NCBI GenBank assembly: GCA_031284225.1
Contig: JAITAH010000348.1
Location: 1-9,087 of the forward strand
Origin: Dysgonamonadaceae bacterium
Lineage (GTDB): Bacteria; Bacteroidota; Bacteroidia; Bacteroidales; Azobacteroidaceae
Direction: 5' to 3'
DNA length: 9,087 nucleotides
Shown here: piece after piece, positions 1 to 7,356 of the stretch
Position numbering within the stretch: the first letter of the stretch is position 1
Layout of the letters: each line of letters opens with the position of its first letter
Program-made: the position numbers and the translations under genes
The notes under the pieces: generated by a model
Seen by the model: only the letters and a program-made list of their open reading frames with translations
Databases searched by the model: none
What the model was told of the DNA's origin: nothing

Positions 1-55
1 GGGCTTACTTTTTCAAAAACAAATCCGAAATGCTTTTTATTGGCGTTTCGGACAG
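1..55. other. Unassigned edge sequence with a small inverted repeat
   Basis: The first 55 bases hold no recognisable gene. TCCGAAA (24-30) and TTTCGGA (46-52) form a 7-bp inverted repeat with a 15-base loop. Several short frames are open to the window edge on both strands, for example a minus-strand frame from 65 reading RKVAVRNANKKHFGFVFEKV. I cannot tie any of them to a family. This may be the far side of the IS remnant or the edge of a neighbouring gene. Confidence 0.3.
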
Positions 56-531
56 CTACTTTACGCTCTTTTTAAGTTTAGCGGACAGCAATAATGCTCT
101 ATCAATGGCAAGCGTAGAATCTTTAGGTAAATGAACTTCTTTTAGCAAATAATGGTCGTGTTTAGCTGCCGAAGTTAAATCGACAACCATCGGAACGCCT
201 TTTAGGATGTTATCGAACAGCGAAATGGTGGTTGAATCCATCATATAAAGCAGTCTTTCCCAATCTTTTTGCTCTTTTGTGGGCTTCGGCTTGCATCCCT
301 ATCTCTACTTCCCGCAGGGAATCAAAGTGTTTAAGCACGGCAAAAAGCATTATTACAAGGCGCTTATAGCCGTCTAATTTCTTCACATAATCCTCGCTGC
401 CGGGAGTATTTTTGCTTAATTGCGCAACGTGTTTGCCTTGTTATCAATTTTAATAACTGATTGAACACCGGCTGTCCGGTAAAATTTGTATTACTGAATT
501 TATCTACTTGAACTGCAAAAGTTATCCACAT
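56..531 (-). pseudogene. Decayed IS4-type DDE transposase in several frames
   Basis: Three minus-strand frames together spell pieces of one transposase. The first runs from the ATG at 531 and reads DKFSNTNFTGQPVFNQLLKLI, the usual N-terminus, then loses frame near 445-425. The second, from about 437 to 281, reads YVKKLDGYKRLVIMLF and then LKHFDSLREVEIGMQAEAHK. The third, about 295-56, reads KDWERLLYMMDSTTISLFDNI, carrying the first catalytic Asp of the DDE triad, then SAAKHDHYLLKEVHLPKDST, and ends in a stop at 56-58. Between the second and third frames a central stretch seems deleted. Another in-frame deletion joins ILKGV to PMVVDLTSAA, where intact relatives have a linker of some 20-30 residues, by my recollection. 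The remaining DDE residues and the C-terminal half are absent. About 150 codons remain, so no active product is expected. The remnant begins 34 bases past the GH31 stop, marking the end of the enzyme cluster. Confidence 0.8.
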
Positions 532-565
532 TGCTTTCTGTACCGGAAAACCGGTTTAAAGTCTC

Positions 566-2827
566 CTAAAGAGTCATCGCTTCTCCCTTGTACCGAACGG
601 TTTGTTCCTTTTCGCTTCCTACCCGCCGGATGCGGAAAGTCCGTTCTTTCAACATACCGGGAAATTTTCCCTGACGCTTACCGATGGTCAGCGCTTGCCG
701 CGCATCGTCCCAACGGATTTCAATCACGGAATAAGCGCCTTTTTCGTAATTATAATTCTCTTTTTCATCTTCGTAGAGTGTAAAAACGGCATCTGCCCCC
801 GGATAAATGCGCAATTCCAGCACGCTCCAATCTTTTTCTTCTGCATATTGAACTTCCGGTCCGAAGGGAATAATCGACCCGGCTTTTACATACACCGGCA
901 AGTGATCGATCGAAATTTCCTGCCGAATCCACCGGCCTCCCTGCCGCTTTTCCTCTGTCCGGAAATCATACCAATCGACGCCCTGCGGCAGATAAACCGG
1001 ACAAGTTTGCACTTGCGGCTGCGTAACAGGAACCACCAAAAAAGACCGGCCATACATATATTCCGTACCCATATTGTGCACGTTTTCGTCGTGCGGAAAA
1101 TCCATCGACAACATGCGCATAATCGATCCGGCCGAGGAGGTTACTTCCCACGACAATGAATAATGATACGGCAACAGACTGTATCGCAACCGGATTGATC
1201 GTTCTATCGCATCATACGCCCAATCGCCTTTTTGTCCGAATTGCCAGATTTCGCGCGGCGTGTTGGTTCCGTGCGACCGCATCATGGGCGTGAAAGCGCC
1301 GAATTGAAACCACCGGACATACAGCTCCCGGTAATCATCGTTGGCGGAACGGGTGTTTCTTACAAAAAAACCGCCGATATCTGTATTCCAATAGGGAATT
1401 CCGCAGAGTGAAAAATTCAGTCCGGCCGGGATTTGATTCCGAAACGTTTGCCAATCTCCCTCAATATCGCCCGACCACGAGGTGGCGGCATACCGCTGCT
1501 GGCCGGCAAATGCCGAACGGGTTAAAATGAACACCCGCTTATCTTTACGGGTTTTCCGCTGATTCTCATAAACGCCTTTGACCGACATCAAGGGATACGC
1601 ATTCCGGAACTGACGGAAACTTCCCAAAGCCGTCGGCTGATCCAGTTGAGCGGCCGTGATATTCGTATATTCCGGTTCGGTAGCATCCAGCCACCAGCCG
1701 TCGATGCCCTTGGAAAACAAATTTTTATTCATCAATTCCCAATAGATGCTCCGGGCTTGGGGATGAAAGGCGTCGTAATTCCTCACCGAATCGGCCTGTG
1801 GAAAGGATTCCATATCCAGCAACAGACCTTTGGACTTGAAAATGGCGTACGGCTCCGTCTTTGTCCCGAACGAAGGCCATACGGAAAGAATAACATGAGC
1901 GTTCAGGTCGTGAATGTCTTTCGTCATCCGGAACGGATCGGAAAAGGCGGGATTACCGAATGTAAGCGCATTCCAATACGCATTGTCGTTGCTCCAGTAG
2001 CGCCAATCCTGAATGATGCCGTCTAAGGGTATCTGCAATTTTCGGTACTTTTCGACGATTCCAACCAATTCTTGCTGACTGGTATATCGTTCTTTCGACT
2101 GCCAAAAACCCCACGCCCATAAGGGATAGAGCGGCGCCTGCCCCATCAAGTCGCGCATAGCGGCGATGGTTCCATCCATCGTTTGGCCGTAGAGAAAATA
2201 ATAATCGATACAGTCGCCCGATTCGGACGAGAATGTAGTCCCATCCGGTCGATCGGTAAAAAGCGTGGCCGAGTAATTGTCCCAAAACAAACCGTATCCT
2301 TTGATCGACTGGAAAAAGGGAATGGCTATCTTCCTGTTTTCCTGCAACAACAGCAGGGAATCGCCCCGGCGATTCATCCGGCCGTCCTGTTGCTGACCCA
2401 ATCCATAGATGGGTTCCTGTTCGTTCAGGAGAAAACTGCACTGCACCTTGGACGATTTTCCTCCGGACAGAACCGAGGAATGTTCTTTTTCCGACAATAG
2501 CGAACGTCCGTCCGCTCCGGCGAAAGAGATGCTTCCGGTAGATACGTTCAGATGCACGCTCAGGAATAAACTTTTCAATGAAAACAGGTTGCCTTTCTGT
2601 TCCACCGATACGGAAGTTCTTTCGGGTTGCTTGATGACCGAAAGACTTTCTTTCCGGACCGAAGCGCCGGCCGGCGATTTCACCACCCGAACCGTCCGGG
2701 GCGAATAAAACCGGATTTCGATATCCATCGAATCGACTCTTGCTTTCAGGCCGGCGTCCGTATATGCAACCTGCGCGTAAGAGGCGATACTCCATAGGCC
2801 AAACAGAAAAAAAACAATTTTTTTCAT
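566..2827 (-). CDS. GH31 alpha-glycosidase, probable alpha-xylosidase, periplasmic
   Basis: The protein is 753 residues with a signal peptide cut near A18/Q19 (SYA-QVA). It has no lipobox and no T9SS tail, so a soluble periplasmic enzyme is expected. An N-terminal beta-sandwich (about 25-220, with EQEPIYGLGQQ) precedes the (beta/alpha)8 barrel (about 230-560, from LYPLWAWGFWQSKERYTSQQE). The nucleophile is D381 in GWWLDATEPE, and the acid/base is D454 in ATSWSGDIEGDW. The C-terminal sandwich and DUF5110-like part cover about 590-740 (LPVYVKAGSIIPFGP, FTLYEDE). The WWLDATEPE form is what I associate with alpha-xylosidases of xyloglucan loci rather than with typical alpha-glucosidases, but many of those carry an N-terminal PA14 insert that is missing here, so alpha-glucosidase or transglucosylase remains possible. 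It begins 8 bases after the GH3 stop, so co-translation is likely. It ends with TAG at 566-568; no clear terminator follows. Confidence 0.92.
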   Translation of the reverse strand: MKKIVFFLFGLWSIASYAQVAYTDAGLKARVDSMDIEIRFYSPRTVRVVKSPAGASVRKESLSVIKQPERTSVSVEQKGNLFSLKSLFLSVHLNVSTGSISFAGADGRSLLSEKEHSSVLSGGKSSKVQCSFLLNEQEPIYGLGQQQDGRMNRRGDSLLLLQENRKIAIPFFQSIKGYGLFWDNYSATLFTDRPDGTTFSSESGDCIDYYFLYGQTMDGTIAAMRDLMGQAPLYPLWAWGFWQSKERYTSQQELVGIVEKYRKLQIPLDGIIQDWRYWSNDNAYWNALTFGNPAFSDPFRMTKDIHDLNAHVILSVWPSFGTKTEPYAIFKSKGLLLDMESFPQADSVRNYDAFHPQARSIYWELMNKNLFSKGIDGWWLDATEPEYTNITAAQLDQPTALGSFRQFRNAYPLMSVKGVYENQRKTRKDKRVFILTRSAFAGQQRYAATSWSGDIEGDWQTFRNQIPAGLNFSLCGIPYWNTDIGGFFVRNTRSANDDYRELYVRWFQFGAFTPMMRSHGTNTPREIWQFGQKGDWAYDAIERSIRLRYSLLPYHYSLSWEVTSSAGSIMRMLSMDFPHDENVHNMGTEYMYGRSFLVVPVTQPQVQTCPVYLPQGVDWYDFRTEEKRQGGRWIRQEISIDHLPVYVKAGSIIPFGPEVQYAEEKDWSVLELRIYPGADAVFTLYEDEKENYNYEKGAYSVIEIRWDDARQALTIGKRQGKFPGMLKERTFRIRRVGSEKEQTVRYKGEAMTL

Positions 2828-2835
2828 ACCCTTTT

Positions 2836-5523
2836 TTACTCTATCTTTATCGTTTCACTCAACCGGATATCGGAAGACGATGCGCCCAGCATAATTTCAA
2901 ATTCACCGGGTTCGACCACTCGCTTCATATCTTTATTAATCAACGAAAAATGTTCCGACGTTAGCGTCATCGTTACAGTTTTCGTTTCGCCTGCCTGAAG
3001 CCATACCCGCTCAAAACCTTTCAATTCTTTCACGGGTGTTTCTACGCTGCTTACCTTATCGTTGACATAGAGTTGCACCACTTCTGCGCCGTCCCGGCTA
3101 CCGGTATTGGTTACATCCAGACTGACGGTAATGGCCAAATCCGGATGCCGTTTCCCATCGCCCTGTATTTTCAAACGACTGTATTCAAAGGTTGAATAGC
3201 TCAGTCCGTAGCCAAAAGGGAAAAGCGGTTCGGCTACGCCATCAATGTATCTCCGGTGGGCGGACGGTTTATGAGAATAATACATCGGCGAATGTCCTTG
3301 CGCTTTCGGGAAACTGACGGCCAATTTTCCGCAGGGATTGTAATGGCCGGAGAGGATGTCCATGATAGCCGTTCCTGTCGCCTCGCCCGGAAACCAGCCT
3401 TGCAGCAAGGCCGAGGATAATTGGTTGATTTCCGTTAAAATCAATGGCCGGCCGGAGAGGATCACCGTAATGACCGGTTTGCCCGAACGGACGGCGGCTT
3501 TTAGAATTTCCATATCCATCGAACGGGGATTCAAATCGTGTTTGTCGCGGCTTTCGCCCACTTCTTCCTGCGCTTCGCCCATCACCACAATCACCGCGTC
3601 CGAACGAGCAGCCGAACGGGTAATACCGGTATAGAAGGTCGATTGTTCGACTTGGGTTAAATGCCATTTCAGCCAGACGCCTGCATTTCCGCTAATCTTC
3701 GCATATTCCATCCGGAACGGTATTTTTTTCCCCGCTTCCAACCGGATCTGATTTCTTTCGCCTCTGTCTTGCCATTCTTCATTCCAGTGGTCGATAAAAA
3801 GCTGATGGTTGATATAAATTTTCCCGTAATTGGCTGCGCGGAAATCCATTTCATAGATTCCGGTTGTCGGAACGGTAAGATATCCCGACCAACGGATGGA
3901 AAAATATTCGGGATTGATTCCCGGCGCCGGACTCAGATTATGCCAATACGGATTCAAATTTGCATCTACCGTTGTATAAGCGGGCGGCCCCGCTAAATCT
4001 CGGTTATTGAAAAATTCCACTTTTAACCCGTTTTCGGAAGAATGTTCCTCCGGCGAAAGGAAAGAAGGCAATATCGCCGCCAACCGGTCGGAAACTTCGC
4101 TGTTGATATAATCAATTTCAACGGCTTGTCCACAGGTTTCTTTCAAAGCTTGATAAACGGAAACCGCTTGAGCGCCGGCCGGCGAATAGCCGCCGACATA
4201 GGTCGAATTAGCCAGATTTCCCGTCAACGTAAGCCGTTTTATGCGTTGGGGATCGGTTTTTTTCAGAGAGAACGGCAGTACTTCCTGTTCATTTTTCAAT
4301 AGAACGATCGATTGCCGCGCTGCATCCAAAGCCAATGCGCGGTGTTCGGCAGAATGAAAGACCTGTTCAATCCGGGTTTCATCGGTATAAGGGTGATCAA
4401 ACAATCCCAGCAAAAACTTCACGCGCAAGATTCCTTTCACGGCACGATCCAAATCGTTCGCAGACAAGCGGCCGTTTTTTACCGCGTTCACAATGATTCG
4501 TTGAAAATCATCGTGAGGGAAATCGTAAAACTGCATGTCCAAACCGGCAGAAATCGCATTCACGATGGCTTCTTCTTCATTGGCCGCCGTTTGATGCGTC
4601 GTGATTTGTTTTTTAATCGCGCCCAAGTCGGTTACGACAAACCCGTCGAATCCCCACTCGTCGCGAAGAATCGAAGTCAACAGCCAAGGGTTGGCAACGA
4701 CCGGCACACCATCGACTTCGTGGTAAGCCGCCATCACACCCTTGGCATTCGCTTCCCGGACGGCTTTTTCAAAGACATACAATCCGGTGGAACGGGCTTC
4801 GCGTTCACCGATAGAAACCGGGCCTTCGTTGCTTCCGTTTTCCGGAGAACCGTGTAAGGCAAAATGCTTCGGTTCGGCCACAACCGCGTCGTTGTCCGAT
4901 AAATTATTTCCCTGTAAGCCTTTGATCAGGTTTACAGCCATGCGGGAAGTGAGGTAAACATCTTCGCCAAAGGTTTCTTCTACCCGTCCCCAGCGAATTT
5001 CCCGAGCCAGATCGAGATTCGGGCCTAACACAAAGTGGATACCGTGCGCCCGGGCTTCCGTTGCAATTGCACGTCCGATACGGTAAATCAGCAAAGTGTC
5101 CCAAGTAGAAGCATTGCCCATAGGAATCGGAAAGGTGGTGGCGCCGGCGCCTTGATAGCCGTGCAAAGCCTCTTCGATGAACAAGAGCGGTATTCCCAAG
5201 CGGGAATTTTCAACCGCATGTTTTTGCAGTTGATTGGCCAAGGCCGCCGAGGAAGGATACAAGTCGTGAATCGCCCCAATATTCATGGAATCGATAAAGT
5301 ACCGGACGCGATGGCCGGCCAATGTTTGGGCATCTTCCAGAATATCGTTGGCAGCCAACATATCCAATTGGGCGGCTTTTTCCGCCAGCGACATACGGGA
5401 GAGCAAATCATTGACCCGTTTTTCAACCGGTAACGAAGCGTCTTTATAGGCCGGTATCTGCTTACAACTAATGGCAAACAGGGGGATTAGTAATAGGATG
5501 AAAAAAAAATTCCGTGTTTTCAT
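2836..5523 (-). CDS. GH3 beta-glycosidase lipoprotein with inserted PA14 domain
   Basis: The protein is 895 residues. It starts with a lipoprotein signal ending in a lipobox (FAISC, acylated Cys20). The residues after it (KQIPAYKD) lack an acidic surface-export cluster, so a periplasm-facing anchor is more likely. The N-terminal GH3 barrel spans about 35-380, with AEPKHFALHG (substrate-binding KHF at 219-221) and nucleophile D299 in GFVVTDLGA. The second alpha/beta domain begins near 400 (SIVLLKNE) and is interrupted at about 495-635 by a PA14 domain (VEFFNNRDL, SIRWSGYLTVPTTGIYEMDF, GKIYINHQL). It resumes with the acid/base candidate E657 in EEVGESRDKHDL and ends near 780 (PFGYGLSYSTFEY). 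An Fn3-like domain fills about 795-890. GH3 enzymes of this layout are exo-beta-glucosidases or xylosidases acting on non-reducing ends. It lies between GH43 and GH31 with gaps of 18 and 8 bases. Both catalytic residues are intact. The exact sugar specificity cannot be read from the sequence. Confidence 0.93.
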   Translation of the reverse strand: MKTRNFFFILLLIPLFAISCKQIPAYKDASLPVEKRVNDLLSRMSLAEKAAQLDMLAANDILEDAQTLAGHRVRYFIDSMNIGAIHDLYPSSAALANQLQKHAVENSRLGIPLLFIEEALHGYQGAGATTFPIPMGNASTWDTLLIYRIGRAIATEARAHGIHFVLGPNLDLAREIRWGRVEETFGEDVYLTSRMAVNLIKGLQGNNLSDNDAVVAEPKHFALHGSPENGSNEGPVSIGEREARSTGLYVFEKAVREANAKGVMAAYHEVDGVPVVANPWLLTSILRDEWGFDGFVVTDLGAIKKQITTHQTAANEEEAIVNAISAGLDMQFYDFPHDDFQRIIVNAVKNGRLSANDLDRAVKGILRVKFLLGLFDHPYTDETRIEQVFHSAEHRALALDAARQSIVLLKNEQEVLPFSLKKTDPQRIKRLTLTGNLANSTYVGGYSPAGAQAVSVYQALKETCGQAVEIDYINSEVSDRLAAILPSFLSPEEHSSENGLKVEFFNNRDLAGPPAYTTVDANLNPYWHNLSPAPGINPEYFSIRWSGYLTVPTTGIYEMDFRAANYGKIYINHQLFIDHWNEEWQDRGERNQIRLEAGKKIPFRMEYAKISGNAGVWLKWHLTQVEQSTFYTGITRSAARSDAVIVVMGEAQEEVGESRDKHDLNPRSMDMEILKAAVRSGKPVITVILSGRPLILTEINQLSSALLQGWFPGEATGTAIMDILSGHYNPCGKLAVSFPKAQGHSPMYYSHKPSAHRRYIDGVAEPLFPFGYGLSYSTFEYSRLKIQGDGKRHPDLAITVSLDVTNTGSRDGAEVVQLYVNDKVSSVETPVKELKGFERVWLQAGETKTVTMTLTSEHFSLINKDMKRVVEPGEFEIMLGASSSDIRLSETIKIE

Positions 5524-5529
5524 TGATTG

Positions 5530-5534
5530 CTCCT
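5530..5534 (-). promoter_or_regulatory. Shine-Dalgarno-like AGGAG for the GH3 gene
   Basis: Read on the minus strand, the 18-base gap between the GH43 stop and the GH3 start contains AGGAG with 6 bases to the ATG at 5523. This supports that start. It is notable because the other two genes of the operon lack a well-spaced site: GH43 has none, and GH31 has only AAAAGGGT lying directly against its ATG. Confidence 0.55.
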
Positions 5535-5541
5535 ATAGATA

Positions 5542-7191
5542 TTATTTTTTTATCAGCGTTGTTTGGTATTTTTTCGCGCCGGACCGGATGCTCAGCCGGT
5601 AAATGCCGGGGACGTAGCCGGACAGATTGAGCGTGTGATTAACGTCTTTCATTTCTTCTTTCAGAAGGCAACTGCCCCGGCTGTCGTAGAGGGTAAGAAC
5701 CCCCGGCGAGGGTGCAAGGAGATGAAAAAGCCCGTCCGAAGGATTGGGATACAAGCTGATTTCGTCGTTGGGGATCGATGGTAGAGATGTGCCCCTTTTT
5801 TTGAATCTGAATTTATCAAAATTCAGATTACCGAGCGGATAAAAATTCAAGGTATGAACGCCTTGAGAAAGGGCGATACCCGGTACGGTTACGACAGCCA
5901 TATTGGAAATCGCAGCGTAGGGCGCCGTATATTTCGTCGGATTCGGATTTTTAGACCAGTCCCAGTCGATGTAGAATTGGACTTCCAAGCTTTGACTGAC
6001 TGCGGCAACCGTAAACTCAAGATCATAAACGCCCGTTTCTAAGATTTCGACGGTGTAATTGATGTATTCTTTCGACGAGGTACCGTTGATGTAATACATT
6101 TGGTCTCGTCGATTTTCCAAAATGACGATATCTTCGTTCTTTCTAAATACGCCGGTATTGATTCCCTGCCGGTTACTCCAGTAAGCAATTCCCTGTCCGC
6201 CGGAATTAAAATTTTCGGCCTCAATGCTTTCGTCGGACGTTCGCAGGATTCCTAAATACGGGCTTCCCATGTCTTTGGTTTGCACCACCGTTCGGATAGT
6301 TCCGTCGTCGTTGAAATCCAAGGGATCGACGCAGATACTCCGAAGCAAGCCCGTTCCGGATAAATCTGCCGTATGATAAAAAGCCCACCACTGCCCTTGG
6401 TACTCCACAACCGAACCATGACTGGTATCGCTGGTGGTAGATCGCAGGTAAACGCCTTTGTGCGACCAGGGACCTAAAGGCTGGGCGCTGGTAGCATACC
6501 TCAACTGATTGGCGCCCGAATGATTGTCGGCATACGTCAAGTAATAAATGCCGTTTCGTTTGAAGACCCAAGTCGCTTCATGAAAATCGTATAAACCGGT
6601 CATTGACTGGAGGGCGCCATCCAACTCAATGCCATTGTCTTTCAGTTTGGCGCCAAAGCAACGGTTGCCTCCGCCGTAGTAAAAATAGGCTTGGCCGTCG
6701 TCATCGACAAAAATGCAAGGGTCGATTTCTCCACTTTCGGGAAGGCCTTTCAGCGGTTCGGGCAAAACGGTAAAATCCGAAGCCGGCCGATCGCTGACGG
6801 CAATGCCGATTTTCCAGTTGGAGTTCCAGGGATCTTTATCGGGATGGGGAAAATAGAAATAGTATTTGCCGTTCAGATAGGCGCAATCCGGCGCCCACAT
6901 AAACGTGGCGTTATTGGCCAAAGGCTGCCCCCAAGGCACCTCCTGGGCTTCCAGAATTTGACCGTGATCGATCCAGTGAATCATATCGTCGGTCGAATAG
7001 ACATGGTATTTATCCATGAGGTCGCAACCGCGGGGGGGAGCAATATCGTGCGAAGGATAAACATAGAGCCGCCCGTCTTCCCAAACATGGGCGGAAGGAT
7101 CTGCCGTATAAATGTCCCGGACGAAGGGGTTTCCCTGTCCGAAAACGACTTGCGTCAGAAACAATACAAATAAAACCGGATAGATTTTCAT
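5542..7191 (-). CDS. GH43 glycosidase with CBM6 and T9SS sorting domain (probable arabinofuranosidase or xylosidase)
   Basis: The protein is 549 residues from the ATG at 7191. I chose this start because a signal peptide (MKIYPVLFVLFLTQVVFG, cut near residue 18) begins there; an in-frame ATG at 7317 would add 42 residues reading through the hairpin. Residues about 25-310 are a five-bladed GH43 propeller with the expected acidic triad: D31 in TADPSAHVW (base), D157 in GEIDPCIFVDDDG (pKa modulator) and E205 in DFHEATWVF (acid). Residues about 321-465 match CBM6 (IEAENF at the start, EYINYTV, GVHTLNFYPLG, LNFDKFRF), a beta-sandwich that binds xylan-type or related glycans. Residues about 476-549 are a T9SS type A tail (ISLYPNPSDGLFHL, then PGIYRLSI), so the enzyme should be secreted or cell-surface. 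GH43 enzymes usually remove alpha-L-arabinofuranose or beta-xylose; I cannot fix the subfamily. It is the first gene of a three-gene operon, 18 bases before GH3. No Shine-Dalgarno is evident, as is common in Bacteroidetes. Confidence 0.92.
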   Translation of the reverse strand: MKIYPVLFVLFLTQVVFGQGNPFVRDIYTADPSAHVWEDGRLYVYPSHDIAPPRGCDLMDKYHVYSTDDMIHWIDHGQILEAQEVPWGQPLANNATFMWAPDCAYLNGKYYFYFPHPDKDPWNSNWKIGIAVSDRPASDFTVLPEPLKGLPESGEIDPCIFVDDDGQAYFYYGGGNRCFGAKLKDNGIELDGALQSMTGLYDFHEATWVFKRNGIYYLTYADNHSGANQLRYATSAQPLGPWSHKGVYLRSTTSDTSHGSVVEYQGQWWAFYHTADLSGTGLLRSICVDPLDFNDDGTIRTVVQTKDMGSPYLGILRTSDESIEAENFNSGGQGIAYWSNRQGINTGVFRKNEDIVILENRRDQMYYINGTSSKEYINYTVEILETGVYDLEFTVAAVSQSLEVQFYIDWDWSKNPNPTKYTAPYAAISNMAVVTVPGIALSQGVHTLNFYPLGNLNFDKFRFKKRGTSLPSIPNDEISLYPNPSDGLFHLLAPSPGVLTLYDSRGSCLLKEEMKDVNHTLNLSGYVPGIYRLSIRSGAKKYQTTLIKK

Positions 7192-7231
7192 AAATGCAAT
7201 GGATTTATTTTTCAAATAAATAAAAACACAA

Positions 7232-7259
7232 GTAGAGACGTTGCGCCCAACGCCTCTAC
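7232..7259 (-). terminator. Strong hairpin followed by a T-rich tract: terminator or dispersed palindromic repeat
   Basis: On the plus strand GTAGAGACGTTG (7232-7243) and CAACGCCTCTAC (7248-7259) are inverted arms around a CGCC loop. Eleven of 12 positions are Watson-Crick, and the remaining pair is G-U when read as minus-strand RNA, so the transcript could form a full 12-bp stem. In minus-strand direction it is followed by TTGTGTTTTTATTTATTT, as expected of an intrinsic terminator for the beta-helix gene, whose stop is 97 bases upstream. The TAGAGACG...CGTCTCTA arm form also resembles short dispersed palindromes I recall from Bacteroidetes and cyanobacterial genomes, so it may be a mobile repeat that also terminates transcription. 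The structure is directly visible; the function is inferred. Confidence 0.65.
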
Positions 7260-7267
7260 CGGAAGTA

Positions 7268-7303
7268 TTAACGGAAGTTTCGTTGCTGTTAACGGGAGCT
7301 CCG
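7268..7303. repeat. Imperfect 15-base direct repeat, period 21
   Basis: TTAACGGAAGTTTCG (7268-7282) and TTAACGGGAGCTCCG (7289-7303) match at 12 of 15 positions, 21 bases apart, on the upstream side of the GH43 operon. The 21-base spacing is two helical turns, which would fit a regulator binding one face of the DNA, but there is no other support. It could be chance. Confidence 0.3.
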
Positions 7304-7356
7304 AAAATATTAGCCAATCATCGCAATGACAACAACTTATTATCAACGCCTTCCAA

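Larger units (their letters stand above)
7192..7356. other. Intergenic gap between the beta-helix gene and the GH43 operon
   Basis: This is 165 bases with no gene of its own. It holds the hairpin at 7232-7259, an imperfect 15-base direct repeat at 7268-7282 and 7289-7303, and an AT-rich stretch (7192-7231) just before the GH43 start. I looked for the Bacteroidetes promoter pattern (TTTG near -33, TAnnTTTG near -7) on the minus strand and found no convincing match. A promoter for the three-gene operon would be expected here, but I cannot place it. Confidence 0.6.

Noticed and set aside
522..530. TTATCCACA, a perfect DnaA-box match
   Set aside because: It is a single copy next to the transposase remnant with no AT-rich unwinding region or further boxes, so chance is the best explanation.
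542..555. ACCGG-AAAA-CCGGT palindrome just after the GH31 stop as a terminator
   Set aside because: The stem is only 5 bp with no T-run after it on the minus strand; a similar ACCGG-N4-CCGGT at 467-480 lies in transposase coding sequence, which suggests chance in a CCGG-rich region.
602..1159. 185-residue open frame on the plus strand
   Set aside because: It is antisense to GH31, which has intact catalytic motifs; several similar antisense frames inside GH3, GH43 and the beta-helix gene were dismissed for the same reason.
1953..2795. 280-residue open frame on the minus strand
   Set aside because: It lies wholly inside the GH31 gene in another frame and has low-complexity, arginine-rich content with no family resemblance.
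7192..7317. N-terminal extension of GH43 to an ATG at 7317
   Set aside because: It would place 42 residues, encoded partly by the hairpin, before a clean signal peptide that starts at 7191.
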